From JAQUTK01 sp963677415 (GTDB lineage Bacteria; Bacteroidota; Bacteroidia; Bacteroidales; JAQUTK01), in NCBI GenBank assembly GCA_963677415.2, contig CAXXFJ010000002.1, positions 62,001-126,000 of the forward strand: a DNA stretch of 64,000 nt, given 5' to 3'. Under the pieces are notes generated by a model. It saw only the letters and a program-made list of their open reading frames with translations. It was not told the origin of the DNA and did not search any database. Position 1 is the stretch's first letter. Each line of letters opens with the position of its first letter. The position numbers and the translations under genes are program-made. Of this stretch, positions 35,155 to 45,488 are shown in pieces.

Positions 35155-37692
35155 ATGAAAACAATTCTTGAAAAATCGATTTGGAGTGGACTATGCCTGA
35201 TGGCTGTAGGTTTACTCATTGGGTGTCAAAATGATAACCTGTTTGATGCCAAATACACACCAAAGGCTTATAAAGAGTCTTTTGTTGTAAAGAATGTATC
35301 ACCTGACATGGATTGGAAAACCACTACGAAGGCTACCGTTTCAATCACTGTGGACGAAGACAATGATGTACTTTATACAGTACAGATCTTTGATGAAAAT
35401 CCGTTGATAGCAGCTTCCAATGCTAAACTGCTAACTTTTGGATATGCGAAAACAAATCAAAAGTTCGAAACTGAAATTGATTATCCTACTGCACTTAATA
35501 CCGTTTATGTATGTCGGATAGATGAACAAGGACGCAGGATCGTACGACCTGTTGCTATTAACAACGGAGTGATTGCAACCTCTTTTGTAGGTGATGGCCC
35601 AATTACTCCTAGTTCGTCAAGAAGTATTGCGCAAGTTGCAATGGTTGACTTAAACGCCGCTCCATACACAACCGAAGAAATTGATGATATGTTGGCTGTT
35701 GCTCATCCATTTAACACTGGTAGTAATAAGGCTTTGGATAATGCGACCTTATATCCTAAAAACTATTCGGGTAATAACATTACAACTATCAAGCTTACAG
35801 GAACATACTCAGGAGACTTTTCCACTTGGGGTACTTATTCAACACCTGGCTCTGTTCGTTTAATTATTACCGGCACTTGCACGTTAAGTTCATCAACTTC
35901 TATTAATCAAGGCGTTGAAATCATTGTAGCAAACGGAGGTAAACTTATTATAAGTTCCAGAAAGGTGTTAACTTTGAATGAAAGTTCTTTGCTCACAATC
36001 ATGCCAGGTGGTACTGTAAGTGGAAATGATGTTAAATGCAGTGCAGACTCAAAGATTTATAATGGTGGATCTATTGCTCTTACCGGAGAGCTCTCTATGA
36101 ATACCAGTACATTGATAAATGCCACAGGAGCAACCTATTCAGTGGGAACATCCTCTTTTTCAAGTGAAAACTACATCTTCAATTACAGCACCTTTACAAC
36201 GGGTTCAATGTCAACGATGGGAAATACTGTCATCAATCAAGAGAATGCCACTATGACTGTTACCGGAACCTATGAAGCCCAAAATACTGGAACTGAAGGC
36301 TGGTTATACAATTACGGAACTTTTACCGCAAATAAAATTCAGGGAGGTGGTGCTGTCAATATTGAAAACAGGTGTAAACTTATGGTGACAACTGAATTGC
36401 AAACCAATCAGCTGATCAATGGCCAATCTGCCTATGTGGAGTGTGATACCTATTCGGCAAACAACAGGGGTACAGTGACATTGGAAGCCAACTCTATATT
36501 CATTGTAAAAACTAGTGCTGCATTATCCGCAACGAATATCACAGGACCAACCAGTGGATGGGCATTGTTAAAGATTAAATCCATTTCATCCGGAGGTATT
36601 GAACAAGATGGCGGTAATACCAAGCTAACACATGGATACATTATTAATAATATCCATATTGAATATTCTGAGATGACGGCAACAGGTGGATTTTATTGGC
36701 CCAGCACTGGCTTTGAATGGCTACTGGTGATGATTAATGGTAATGGTAATGTAAGTACACATGGTAATCAAAACACTCAATTAGTTGGAAACGGGAATAC
36801 AGATATTGCTCTGTACGGCGAAGCACCTTTGTTTATTCCTGCTGGTGATTGTACCCCGGGTAATACCCCTACCAGCTACGTACCTCCGGTTGTTACCTCC
36901 CCAATTACGTACTCTTATGCATTTGAAGATAACTTCCCTAATATGGGTGATTATGATTTTAATGATGTAGTCATGGATGTCAAATGGGATCAAATACGCA
37001 ATTCTTCGAATGCTATTACGGGTATTACCTACCATGTTACTTTAGTTGCTGTCGGAGCAACCAAGCAATTAGGAGCAGGACTGCGGTTGTATGATGTAAG
37101 TAAATCAATCATTTCTTCTATTACTTACGGTGGTGATGTTACTAGTTTCCGGAGTACTCTTACCGGAATGATGTTTTACCCGGTCGAAACCAATCTTTTT
37201 GAAGGTAACAACTCAGATGCGGTGATTCCTTTATTTGATGATGCGCATAAAGTATTGACAGGAGCTACTGACCGAACATTGATGTTGAATACAGGCAATA
37301 ATAAAGTACCTAATGCGGATACAAAAACGCTGGATATAACGATTACATTCAATGCACCTCAAGCGACAGTTCCAATTGCGAAAGAGAATCTGGATTTCTT
37401 CATTGCATACAATTCAGGGAAACAAGTTCCTACTGCCAGAAATGAAATTCACTTGTATGAATTCAGAGACAGACAGTCTCCTGTAGGAATGGATAATAGC
37501 CAATACATTACAGCTGCGGATAATTATCCATGGGCTATATCTGTGCCGGAGTTCCGTTATCCGATTGAACGGACAAGTATCATCACTGCCTATGACGGGT
37601 TCGCTTCTTGGGCACAAGCTCCAAAAGAAGAACGTCAACAATATGAAGATTGGTACAAAACAGTTACTTCTGATCAGAAAGTATTCAGATAA
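35155..37692 (+). CDS. LruC-domain (DUF4842) lipoprotein, paralogue 1
   Basis: An 845-residue lipoprotein (signal ends GLLIGC; lipidated Cys24). Next comes a conserved N-terminal domain (DMDWKTTTKATVSITVDEDN, about 45-150), then a Thr/Ser/Asn-rich middle with short strand-like repeats (NGGKLIISS, NGGSIALTG, NQENATMTVTG), suggesting a beta-helix or adhesin-like shaft. The C-terminal LruC/DUF4842 domain starts at YAFEDNFPNMGDYDFNDVV with an acidic, possibly calcium-binding DYDFND motif. It is probably exposed on the surface or facing the periplasm. Function is unknown; it leads four tandem paralogues ahead of an exopolysaccharide operon. Confidence 0.9.
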   Translation: MKTILEKSIWSGLCLMAVGLLIGCQNDNLFDAKYTPKAYKESFVVKNVSPDMDWKTTTKATVSITVDEDNDVLYTVQIFDENPLIAASNAKLLTFGYAKTNQKFETEIDYPTALNTVYVCRIDEQGRRIVRPVAINNGVIATSFVGDGPITPSSSRSIAQVAMVDLNAAPYTTEEIDDMLAVAHPFNTGSNKALDNATLYPKNYSGNNITTIKLTGTYSGDFSTWGTYSTPGSVRLIITGTCTLSSSTSINQGVEIIVANGGKLIISSRKVLTLNESSLLTIMPGGTVSGNDVKCSADSKIYNGGSIALTGELSMNTSTLINATGATYSVGTSSFSSENYIFNYSTFTTGSMSTMGNTVINQENATMTVTGTYEAQNTGTEGWLYNYGTFTANKIQGGGAVNIENRCKLMVTTELQTNQLINGQSAYVECDTYSANNRGTVTLEANSIFIVKTSAALSATNITGPTSGWALLKIKSISSGGIEQDGGNTKLTHGYIINNIHIEYSEMTATGGFYWPSTGFEWLLVMINGNGNVSTHGNQNTQLVGNGNTDIALYGEAPLFIPAGDCTPGNTPTSYVPPVVTSPITYSYAFEDNFPNMGDYDFNDVVMDVKWDQIRNSSNAITGITYHVTLVAVGATKQLGAGLRLYDVSKSIISSITYGGDVTSFRSTLTGMMFYPVETNLFEGNNSDAVIPLFDDAHKVLTGATDRTLMLNTGNNKVPNADTKTLDITITFNAPQATVPIAKENLDFFIAYNSGKQVPTARNEIHLYEFRDRQSPVGMDNSQYITAADNYPWAISVPEFRYPIERTSIITAYDGFASWAQAPKEERQQYEDWYKTVTSDQKVFR

Positions 37693-37720
37693 TCAGACGG
37701 TCTAATAAGATCTAACTAAA

Positions 37721-37783
37721 CAAACTTGACAACGCGGGAGAATGTAGCATACAGCTACATCTTCCGCGTTGCTAATTAGTTTG
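37721..37783 (+). terminator. Large hairpin after LruC paralogue 1
   Basis: Nested inverted repeats: CAAACT/AGTTTG outside, AACGCGG/CCGCGTT in the middle and ATGTAGC/GCTACAT inside. No T run follows, so it may be a stem that stabilises the mRNA end or a factor-dependent terminator rather than an intrinsic one. Confidence 0.55.
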
Positions 37784-37836
37784 ACTGACAGGCTCTTAAT
37801 TTGATGTAAATTCGTGTGTCGCATCAATATTTATTA

Positions 37837-37844
37837 TACATTTG
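37837..37844 (+). promoter_or_regulatory. Promoter box of LruC lipoprotein 2
   Basis: TACATTTG, followed by TCCAAACA, identical over 16 nt to the promoter of paralogue 4. The predicted start is near 37851, 18 nt before the ATG. The box excludes the upstream TTG (37842) as a start codon. Confidence 0.7.
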
Positions 37845-37868
37845 TCCAAACATAACACCTTGCTGGTT

Positions 37869-40346
37869 ATGAAAACCTCAATCAGAAATAGTTGGATATC
37901 ACTTACTGCATTTGCAGCAAGTCTGTTCATTGGTTGTCAGCAGGCCGATCTTTTCGATGTCGTACAAACGAAGAAAATGTATGAAGATATATTTCCTGTA
38001 AAAAATGTTGCCGGTGACATGGATTGGAAGACCACCTCTAAAGCATCTGTATCTATCAGTGTGGAAGAGGATTACAATGTCGTTTACACTGTTCAACTAT
38101 TTGATGCGAATCCGTTAATCTCTTCCGAAAATGCAAAACTACTCTCTTCGGGTATTGCAAAAACCAATCTGAAGTTCGAAACTGAAATTGATTATCCCAC
38201 TGCTCTAAATACAGTTTTTGTATGCAGGGTAGATGAATCAGGACGCAGGATTGTAAAACCTGTCGTAATTGATAATGGTATGATTGAAACTTCTTTCGTA
38301 GGTGATGCTTCAATTGTAGCCAAGTCATCTAAGAGTATGGCTGAGATGCAAGCAGTCAACTCCAATATGACACCTTATACCGATACTGAAATCAATACGA
38401 TGCTAGCTGTTGCTCACGCGTTTAAAACAGGAAAAGAGGCGTTGGATGATCTTTCCTCCTATCCGAATAACTATCAGAATAATACCATCAGTATAATCAA
38501 ACTGACCGGAGATTATACAGGATCCCTGACTACCAGCAATTCCTCTTTAACATACGGGGCAGTACGATTGATTATTTCCGGTCACTGCACATTAACCGGA
38601 GGGCCAACTATAAATGGAGGAGTGGAAATTATTGTGGCAAATGGCGGAACACTTACAATAAACAACCAAACACTCTCTTTTAGCAAGAATTCTTCGCTCA
38701 GCATAATGCAAGGCGGTACCGTTAAAGGAAGCCCGGTTAGTTCTATTCATTTCTTGGGAGAGCAAACTATTCATAATGGCGGCACTATTCAGATTTCTTC
38801 ACTAACAACAGACGGCGTATGTCATATTTATAACCTGGAAAAAGCAACAATGAATATAGGCGGTTCTATTATTTGCGGCACCTCATCCATCACAAATTAC
38901 GGTTTGCTCAGTGCTAATACGATAGCTGGTACTTTTTCTGATGGGACTACACATATTACAAATTATGGAACCCTCTCTGCAAACAGAATAGAAGGGTATG
39001 GTACACTCTTAGATAATGCGTGCAAACTAGTCGTGAGCGGTTATTTACAAACCAGCGAACTCAGAAATAGACAATCTGCTTATTTGGAATGTAATTTATT
39101 TAAAGTAAATTGGCATGGAATAATTACGATGGAAGCTAACTCCATCTTTAATATAAAAACAAGCGCAGCATTATGGGGTGCCAATATCACCGGACCAACT
39201 GAAGAATGGGCTCTCTTAAAAATTAAATCGATTTCTGACGCAGGAGTTATTCAGAGCAATATTAAAATTAATTCCCAATTGACTGAAGGATATATCATCA
39301 ACAACATCTATTGTGAGTATGATGATATGAGAATAGGAGGCGACAAGACTAAGCCTACTACAGGATATGATTGGTTGCTGGTCATGATCAACGGAAATGG
39401 AAATCTAAACCGCACTCTTGTTCAAAACACAAATTTAGTGGGTAACGGGCACACAGCAATTGCTAAGTTTGGAGAGGCACCTTTGTTTATTCCGTCCGGT
39501 GATTGCACACTTGGTAATACACCAACAGACTATGTACCTCCGGTTGTAGTATCTCCTATTACTTATACGTATGCGTTTGAAGACATGTTTCCAACTATGG
39601 GTGACTATGACTTCAATGACGTGGTCATGGATGTAAAATGGGATCAAATACGCAATTCTTCGAATGCTATTACGGGTATTACCTATCATGTTACTCTAGC
39701 AGCAGTCGGTGCAACCAAAGAATTAGGAGCCGGACTGCGGTTGTATGATGTAAACAAATCAATCATTTCTTCTATTACTTACGGTGGTGATGCTACTAGT
39801 TTTCGGAGTACTCTTACCGGAGTTATGTTTTATCCGGTCGAAAACAATCTTTTCGAAGGAAACAATACTGATGCGGTCATACCTTTATTTGATGATGCGC
39901 AAAAAGTATTGACTGGCACCGCTAACCGGGCATTAATGTTGAATACAGGCAATAATAAAGTACCTAATGCGGATACAAAAACGCTGGATATTACGATTAC
40001 ATTCAATGCTCCTCAAGCGACTGTTCCAATTGCAAAAGAAAATCTGGATTTCTTCATCGCCTTTAATTCAGGGAAACAAGTCCCAACTACCAGAAATGAA
40101 ATCCACTTGTATGAATTCAGAGACAGACAGTCTCCTGTAGGAATAGATAACAGTCGATATATAACTGTTGCGGCAAATTATCCGTGGGCTATATCTGTGC
40201 CAGAGTTCCGTTATCCTATTGAACGAACAAGTATTATTTCTGCCTATGATGGATTCGCTTCTTGGGCACAAGCCCCAAAAGAAGAACGTCAACAATATGA
40301 AGGTTGGTATAAAACAGTTACTTCTGATCAGAAAGTTTTCAGATAA
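37869..40346 (+). CDS. LruC-domain (DUF4842) lipoprotein, paralogue 2
   Basis: An 825-residue lipoprotein starting MKTSIRNSWISLTAF with lipidated Cys after SLFIG. Same layout as paralogue 1: DMDWKTTSKASVSISVEEDY N-domain, variable repetitive middle (HNGGTIQISS, LENYG-like LSANTIAG/LSANRIEG units) and C-terminal LruC domain at YAFEDMFPTMGDYDFNDVV. The gene is mosaic: its 5' 100 bp match paralogue 4 closely, while its 3' third is nearly identical in DNA to paralogue 1. Gene conversion or unequal crossing-over is likely. The gap to paralogue 3 is only 94 nt with no hairpin, so some readthrough is possible. Confidence 0.9.
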   Translation: MKTSIRNSWISLTAFAASLFIGCQQADLFDVVQTKKMYEDIFPVKNVAGDMDWKTTSKASVSISVEEDYNVVYTVQLFDANPLISSENAKLLSSGIAKTNLKFETEIDYPTALNTVFVCRVDESGRRIVKPVVIDNGMIETSFVGDASIVAKSSKSMAEMQAVNSNMTPYTDTEINTMLAVAHAFKTGKEALDDLSSYPNNYQNNTISIIKLTGDYTGSLTTSNSSLTYGAVRLIISGHCTLTGGPTINGGVEIIVANGGTLTINNQTLSFSKNSSLSIMQGGTVKGSPVSSIHFLGEQTIHNGGTIQISSLTTDGVCHIYNLEKATMNIGGSIICGTSSITNYGLLSANTIAGTFSDGTTHITNYGTLSANRIEGYGTLLDNACKLVVSGYLQTSELRNRQSAYLECNLFKVNWHGIITMEANSIFNIKTSAALWGANITGPTEEWALLKIKSISDAGVIQSNIKINSQLTEGYIINNIYCEYDDMRIGGDKTKPTTGYDWLLVMINGNGNLNRTLVQNTNLVGNGHTAIAKFGEAPLFIPSGDCTLGNTPTDYVPPVVVSPITYTYAFEDMFPTMGDYDFNDVVMDVKWDQIRNSSNAITGITYHVTLAAVGATKELGAGLRLYDVNKSIISSITYGGDATSFRSTLTGVMFYPVENNLFEGNNTDAVIPLFDDAQKVLTGTANRALMLNTGNNKVPNADTKTLDITITFNAPQATVPIAKENLDFFIAFNSGKQVPTTRNEIHLYEFRDRQSPVGIDNSRYITVAANYPWAISVPEFRYPIERTSIISAYDGFASWAQAPKEERQQYEGWYKTVTSDQKVFR

Positions 40347-40382
40347 GAAGAAGAACCTATAACTAATAATATTCTAAATAAA

Positions 40383-40413
40383 TTTGAAATTCCTTCTCTT
40401 TGTACTATATTTG
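40383..40413 (+). promoter_or_regulatory. Promoter of LruC lipoprotein 3
   Basis: TTTG (40383-40386), 19-nt spacer, TATATTTG (40406-40413): perfect consensus. Start near 40420. It lies inside the longest open frame, which excludes the first ATG at 40384. Confidence 0.75.
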
Positions 40414-40440
40414 CCAAATAAATACAAATACAGTACGATT

Positions 40441-42924
40441 ATGACAAACGTTCTATCAAAATCAAAATGGACCCTCCCCTGTATGCTGCTCTTTGGCTTA
40501 CTTACAGGGTGTCAGAATGAATCTATGTTTGATCCGGATCAAGCTCAGAAAGGATATGAAGAGTCATTTGTAGTAAAGAATATTTCTCCGGACATGGATT
40601 GGAAAACCACTACAAAGGCTACTGTTTCAATCACTGTTGACGAGGATAACGATGTACTTTACACAGTACAAATCTTTGATGAAAATCCGTTACTCTCTTC
40701 AGACAATGCTAAATTGCTGACTTCAGGATATGCAAAAACAAATCAGAAATTTGAAACTGAAATTGATTACCCCACTGCTCTCAATACTGTGTATGTTTGC
40801 CGGGTGGATGAAAAAGGACGCAGGATTGTAAAACCGGTGATTATCGACAACGGAATGATTGAGACTTCGTTTGTAGGTGATGTTCCTAACTCGGCACAAT
40901 CATCCAGGAGCATTGCGATGGTCGTTGATGTTAACAAAGCACCTTATTCGGAAAGTGAGATTAAAGCTATGTTGGAAGTTGCTACAGAGTTTGCACCGGG
41001 TAAAATCTTGGATGATGTCGATGCCTATCCAAGAAACTATTTGGAAAAAACCATCTCTGTGATCAAATTGACGGATGATTATTCAGAACCCATCGAAACC
41101 AATGGCACGTATTCAGTCCCCGCAACTGTGCGATTAATAATTACCGGAAAATGGACTCTAGGTTGGTCTGGTATTAATCAGGGAGTCGAAATCATCGTAG
41201 CAAATGGTGGATCTGTAAATGTCAAAAATACATTTTCGTTAAACGAGAGATCTTCGTTGACCATCATGCCAGGTGGTACTATCACCGGAGCTGAAATCAG
41301 ATGCAATGCACTTGCTAAAATCTACAACAGTGGTTCTATTTCTCTTGACGGTAGTATGGATATGAGCAAGAGTACGTTAGTAAATGCTTCAGGAGGAGAC
41401 ATATCTGTATCTTCGATGACACTGACTGGTAACTCTATCTACAATCAGGAAAATGCAAAGATGACTGTTAAGGGTGCAATAAAAGCGGAGAACACCGATG
41501 AAAAGATAAAAGACAGCTGGTTTACCAATTACGGAACACTCTCTGCAAACCAGATAATGGGAGGTAGTGGCGTCAACATCAACAACTTGTGCCGATTGTT
41601 TGTAGAAGACCGTTTAGAAACAAGCACGCTCAATATTGGTCCATCTGCCTCCGTGGAATGCAATACCTATAGAGCAAGAACTCTGGGAACGATTTCAATG
41701 GGATCTCATTCTGTCTTTAATATAAAAGAAAGTGCGGAACTGAGTTCTACAAATATCACCGGACCAACTGATGAATGGGCACTTTTAAAGATTAAATCGA
41801 TTTCATCAACGAACACCTATATAGTACTTGAAGATGGTTCTGCAAATAACAGACCTGTAAAAAATGGATATATCATCAACAAAATCTACTGTGAAATTGA
41901 TGATATGAAAACAAGCGACAGTCAATGGCAGCCTTCAACCGGATTCGACTTTTTGCTGGTCATGATCAATGGTAATGGTAATGTGGCAAGATATGCTACT
42001 CAAAATAAAACAGTTTTGGGTAATGGGCAAACGACTATTGCTAAGTTTGGCGAGGCTCCGTTATTCATTCCTGAAAGCGATTGTACCATGGGTAATACCC
42101 CTACCGATTATGTACCTCCGGTGGTAGTCACTCCTATTACCTATACCTATGCATTTGAAGATATGTTTCCTAAAATGGGCGATTATGATTTTAATGATGT
42201 GGTATTGGATGTGAATTGGAAAGAGGTGAGAAATAACACAAATGGTATCACTGCTATCACCTATAAGGTTACATTAGCAGCAGTCGGTGCAATCAAAGAA
42301 TTAGGAGCCGGTCTTCGATTGTATGACGTTAGCAAATCAATTGTGTCCTCTATTTCATACGATGGTGATGCTAAATCTTTTCAGAGCACGCTTTCCGGAA
42401 TCATGTTCTACCCCGTCGAAGATAATCTCTTTGAAGGTAAAAATACAGATGCTGTCATTCCGTTATTTGGTGATGCACATAAAGTACTTACAGGAACCAC
42501 AGACCGGACAGTGATGTATAATACAGGCAACAACAAAGTAGCTAACGCGGAAACAAAAACGCTTGACATTACGATTACCTTCAACACTCCTCAGCTGACT
42601 GTTCCTATTTCTAAAGAAAATCTGGATTTCTTTATTGCTTATAATTCAGGAAAGCAAGTTCCAACTTCCAGAAATGAAATCCACTTATTTGAGTTCAGAG
42701 ACAGGCAATCTCCTGTTGGAATAGATAACAGTCGGTATATTACTGCTGCCGTAAATTATCCGTGGGCTATATCCGTACCGGAATTCCGTTATCCGGTTGA
42801 ACGAACAAGTATTATCTCTGCCTATGAAGAGTTCGCTTCTTGGGCAAAAGCGCCAAAAGAAGAACGTCAACAATATGAAGGTTGGTACAAAACAGTTTCC
42901 TCTGATCAAAAAGTATTCAGATAG
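40441..42924 (+). CDS. LruC-domain (DUF4842) lipoprotein, paralogue 3
   Basis: An 827-residue lipoprotein from MTNVLSKSKWTLPCM with the lipobox LLTGC. The N-terminal domain is closest to paralogue 1 (DMDWKTTTKATVSITVDEDNDVL shared), the middle repeat region is its own (NSGSISLDGSMDMSKSTLV, NQENAKMTVKGAI) and the C-terminal domain begins YAFEDMFPKMGDYDFNDVVLDV. The first in-frame ATG 19 codons upstream is rejected because the promoter box lies after it. A strong terminator follows. Confidence 0.9.
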   Translation: MTNVLSKSKWTLPCMLLFGLLTGCQNESMFDPDQAQKGYEESFVVKNISPDMDWKTTTKATVSITVDEDNDVLYTVQIFDENPLLSSDNAKLLTSGYAKTNQKFETEIDYPTALNTVYVCRVDEKGRRIVKPVIIDNGMIETSFVGDVPNSAQSSRSIAMVVDVNKAPYSESEIKAMLEVATEFAPGKILDDVDAYPRNYLEKTISVIKLTDDYSEPIETNGTYSVPATVRLIITGKWTLGWSGINQGVEIIVANGGSVNVKNTFSLNERSSLTIMPGGTITGAEIRCNALAKIYNSGSISLDGSMDMSKSTLVNASGGDISVSSMTLTGNSIYNQENAKMTVKGAIKAENTDEKIKDSWFTNYGTLSANQIMGGSGVNINNLCRLFVEDRLETSTLNIGPSASVECNTYRARTLGTISMGSHSVFNIKESAELSSTNITGPTDEWALLKIKSISSTNTYIVLEDGSANNRPVKNGYIINKIYCEIDDMKTSDSQWQPSTGFDFLLVMINGNGNVARYATQNKTVLGNGQTTIAKFGEAPLFIPESDCTMGNTPTDYVPPVVVTPITYTYAFEDMFPKMGDYDFNDVVLDVNWKEVRNNTNGITAITYKVTLAAVGAIKELGAGLRLYDVSKSIVSSISYDGDAKSFQSTLSGIMFYPVEDNLFEGKNTDAVIPLFGDAHKVLTGTTDRTVMYNTGNNKVANAETKTLDITITFNTPQLTVPISKENLDFFIAYNSGKQVPTSRNEIHLFEFRDRQSPVGIDNSRYITAAVNYPWAISVPEFRYPVERTSIISAYEEFASWAKAPKEERQQYEGWYKTVSSDQKVFR

Positions 42925-42959
42925 AATAAGAGTATAGGTATCTGACCTGCTATTTATAA

Positions 42960-43006
42960 ACAATGCGGAAGTAGTCACAAAAACTACTTCTGCATTGTTT
43001 TTTTTA
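42960..43006 (+). terminator. Terminator of LruC paralogue 3
   Basis: A 16-bp stem with one G-T pair (ACAATGCGGAAGTAGT/ACTACTTCTGCATTGT) followed by eight T. It separates paralogue 4 from paralogue 3 transcription. Confidence 0.88.
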
Positions 43007-43043
43007 TTCGAATGATCTTTTTCGCTATTTAGTTATCCTTTTG

Positions 43044-43074
43044 TTGTGAAATATATGAATTAATAATACATTTG
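43044..43074 (+). promoter_or_regulatory. Promoter of LruC lipoprotein 4
   Basis: TTG (43044-43046), 20-nt spacer, TACATTTG (43067-43074). Start near 43081, 18 nt before the ATG. The box and following bases are shared with paralogue 2. Confidence 0.7.
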
Positions 43075-43098
43075 TCCAAACAATATATCTTACAGATT

Positions 43099-45402
43099 AT
43101 GAAAACCTCAACCAAAAATAGTTGGATAACACTTACTGCTTTTGCAGCAAGTCTGTTTGTAGGTTGTCAGCAGACTGATCTTTTCGATGCTGCATCTACA
43201 AAGAAAATGTATGACGAGACTTTTCCTGTAAAAAATGTTGCTAGCGACATGGATTGGAAGACCACCTCTAAAGCATCTGTATCCATCAAAGTCGCTGAAG
43301 ATTATGATATTCTTTATAAAGTGCAGGTTTATGATGAAAACCCTCTGGACTCTGCTGTATATGCCCGATTATTGACTTCTGGATATGCAAAAACAAATCT
43401 GATTTTTGAAACAGAGATAGACTATCCAACAGCTTTGGACACTGTTTATGTATGCCGCATTGACCCTCAATATAGAAAGGTGGTCAAAATGGTTCCTATC
43501 ACCGATGGACGTATAGAAACTCTTTTTGGCGAAAGTGCCAGCCCCTCTCCCTCTGCCCGTTCGATTGCCGCTTCAGATGGAACAATTCCAATTATGGATG
43601 CCCCCTACACAGAAGCACAGATTCAATCGATGCTAAATAGTGCCAGTACATACGAATACCAGGCTAATACAGCCTTAGACCAGACTGGAAAAACGATCTA
43701 CGGAAACTCATCTGCCAATGGACGAGTTATCAAATTAACCAAAGACTTTACCGGAAAGATTTATTCAAATGGAATTACCGGAAATGTAAAGTTTATTGTC
43801 GCTGCAAAATGGACCTTCACTACTGATTGCAGTTTTAATAAAGGAACCGAATTTATTATTGCTGATGGTGGCGAAATAGTCTCATCAAGAAATAAAATAC
43901 AATTTTATGATGCCTCCTTTCTGCGGGTTATGCCGAATGGAAAGATTACAATAAAACAACTGAACATCTCAAACGGGGTGGAATTTTATAATGGAGGATC
44001 TGTGAGTTTGCAGTATATATACAATGTCGCTAGTATCGCTTATAATGCCAATGATGCTTCCATGACCGTGTCATCAACTATAGATGCAAGAAACAGCTCT
44101 TCCCTCAATCATACATTCATCAATCACGGTACGATTACTACGAGCCAAGTTAATGGTACTCCGATTATTGAGAACGGATGTCAACTGACAGTCACTTCTA
44201 AATTAAACATTTCATATCTTTCATTAGGAGCGTCCTCTTCAGTCATTACGAAGGACTTTAACACATACAGCAACAGCCAAGTATATTTGGCAGAAAATTC
44301 TATTCTGTCAGTTACAAGAAACGCAACCTTTACTTCAACTATTACCGGACCGACAAGCGGATATGCACTATTTAAGATCAACAAGGTATATAGCGTTTCC
44401 AGTGCAGGAAAAGTCTACAACAATATCTACTTTGAGATTAATTCTTCCAACAACTATTCTAAATTGTTGACGATGATTAGTAAAGGCAATAATATTGCAT
44501 CCGTTTCCAATTTCGGAGAATCGCCTTTATACATTCCGGCAGACAATCTCTGTTCAGGTGGTGGAAATACCCCGACCGGTTACGTGCCTCCTGTTATTCC
44601 AACCGCTATTACTTATTCCTATGCTTTTGAAGATAATTTTCCTAAGATGGGCGATTATGATTTTAATGATGTTCTGCTCGATGTTTATTCTGAAGAAACC
44701 AGAAATACGGACAACAACATTACCTCGGTGACCTACCACATTGAGTTAGTAGCAGCAGGAGCATCCAAAACACTCGGTTGTGGATTAAGACTTGTGGGAG
44801 TCAATAAGTCTGATATCTCCTCTGTAACGTTTGGAGGGGATAATCTAACTGATTTTCAAAATACACTTACCGGAGTGATGTTTCATCCGATAGTTGGCGG
44901 ATTTGAGAGCCATAATTCAGATCTGGTTATCCCAATCTTTGGGGATGTTCATAAAGTCCTCTCAAGCGATACGAAAAAAAAACTATACAATACCTTAATT
45001 GACATTAATCAGCAAAAGTTAAATGTGGTAGATAGCAAAATGATGGATATTACATTTAATTTTTCCACGCCACAAACCACCTCTCTAGTTTCAAAGGAGA
45101 ATATGGACTTTTTCATCGCCTACAACACAATGGCACAACTTCCCTCAAAAAGGACAGAAATTCACCTGTATGAATTCCGGGATCTGAAATCGGGAGTTGG
45201 ACTTGATATGAGTAGAGTACTCGCTGTAGCTGGTAATTACACGTGGGCAATTTGCGTCCCAGAGTTCAGATACCCAATAGAAGCTACAAACATTGTGGAT
45301 GCCTATCCTGTATTTTCATCTTGGGCTCAAGCTTTAGTAGATGCTCGTGGACAGTTTGAGAATTGGTACGACACCGTTAATTCAGATAAATTATATCGAT
45401 AA
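43099..45402 (+). CDS. LruC-domain (DUF4842) lipoprotein, paralogue 4
   Basis: A 767-residue lipoprotein starting MKTSTKNSWITLTAF, Cys after SLFVG. It is the most divergent copy: the N-terminus follows paralogue 2 (DMDWKTTSKASVSIKVAEDY), the middle is shorter, and the C-terminal domain (YAFEDNFPKMGDYDFNDVLLDV) has drifted from the other three. It is nearest the exopolysaccharide operon, whose first gene starts 146 nt downstream behind its own promoter. Confidence 0.9.
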   Translation: MKTSTKNSWITLTAFAASLFVGCQQTDLFDAASTKKMYDETFPVKNVASDMDWKTTSKASVSIKVAEDYDILYKVQVYDENPLDSAVYARLLTSGYAKTNLIFETEIDYPTALDTVYVCRIDPQYRKVVKMVPITDGRIETLFGESASPSPSARSIAASDGTIPIMDAPYTEAQIQSMLNSASTYEYQANTALDQTGKTIYGNSSANGRVIKLTKDFTGKIYSNGITGNVKFIVAAKWTFTTDCSFNKGTEFIIADGGEIVSSRNKIQFYDASFLRVMPNGKITIKQLNISNGVEFYNGGSVSLQYIYNVASIAYNANDASMTVSSTIDARNSSSLNHTFINHGTITTSQVNGTPIIENGCQLTVTSKLNISYLSLGASSSVITKDFNTYSNSQVYLAENSILSVTRNATFTSTITGPTSGYALFKINKVYSVSSAGKVYNNIYFEINSSNNYSKLLTMISKGNNIASVSNFGESPLYIPADNLCSGGGNTPTGYVPPVIPTAITYSYAFEDNFPKMGDYDFNDVLLDVYSEETRNTDNNITSVTYHIELVAAGASKTLGCGLRLVGVNKSDISSVTFGGDNLTDFQNTLTGVMFHPIVGGFESHNSDLVIPIFGDVHKVLSSDTKKKLYNTLIDINQQKLNVVDSKMMDITFNFSTPQTTSLVSKENMDFFIAYNTMAQLPSKRTEIHLYEFRDLKSGVGLDMSRVLAVAGNYTWAICVPEFRYPIEATNIVDAYPVFSSWAQALVDARGQFENWYDTVNSDKLYR

Positions 45403-45488
45403 ATCTGAAAAAACAACTGTTATTTGCATAAATAATTGGATTCGATAAAAATAAGAACTGTTTGACTGTTGCTTATAAAAAAAAACAT

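Noticed and set aside
37800..43100. Invertible promoters for the LruC genes
   Set aside because: No matching inverted repeats flank the promoters; similarity of promoters 2 and 4 is in direct orientation and fits duplication.
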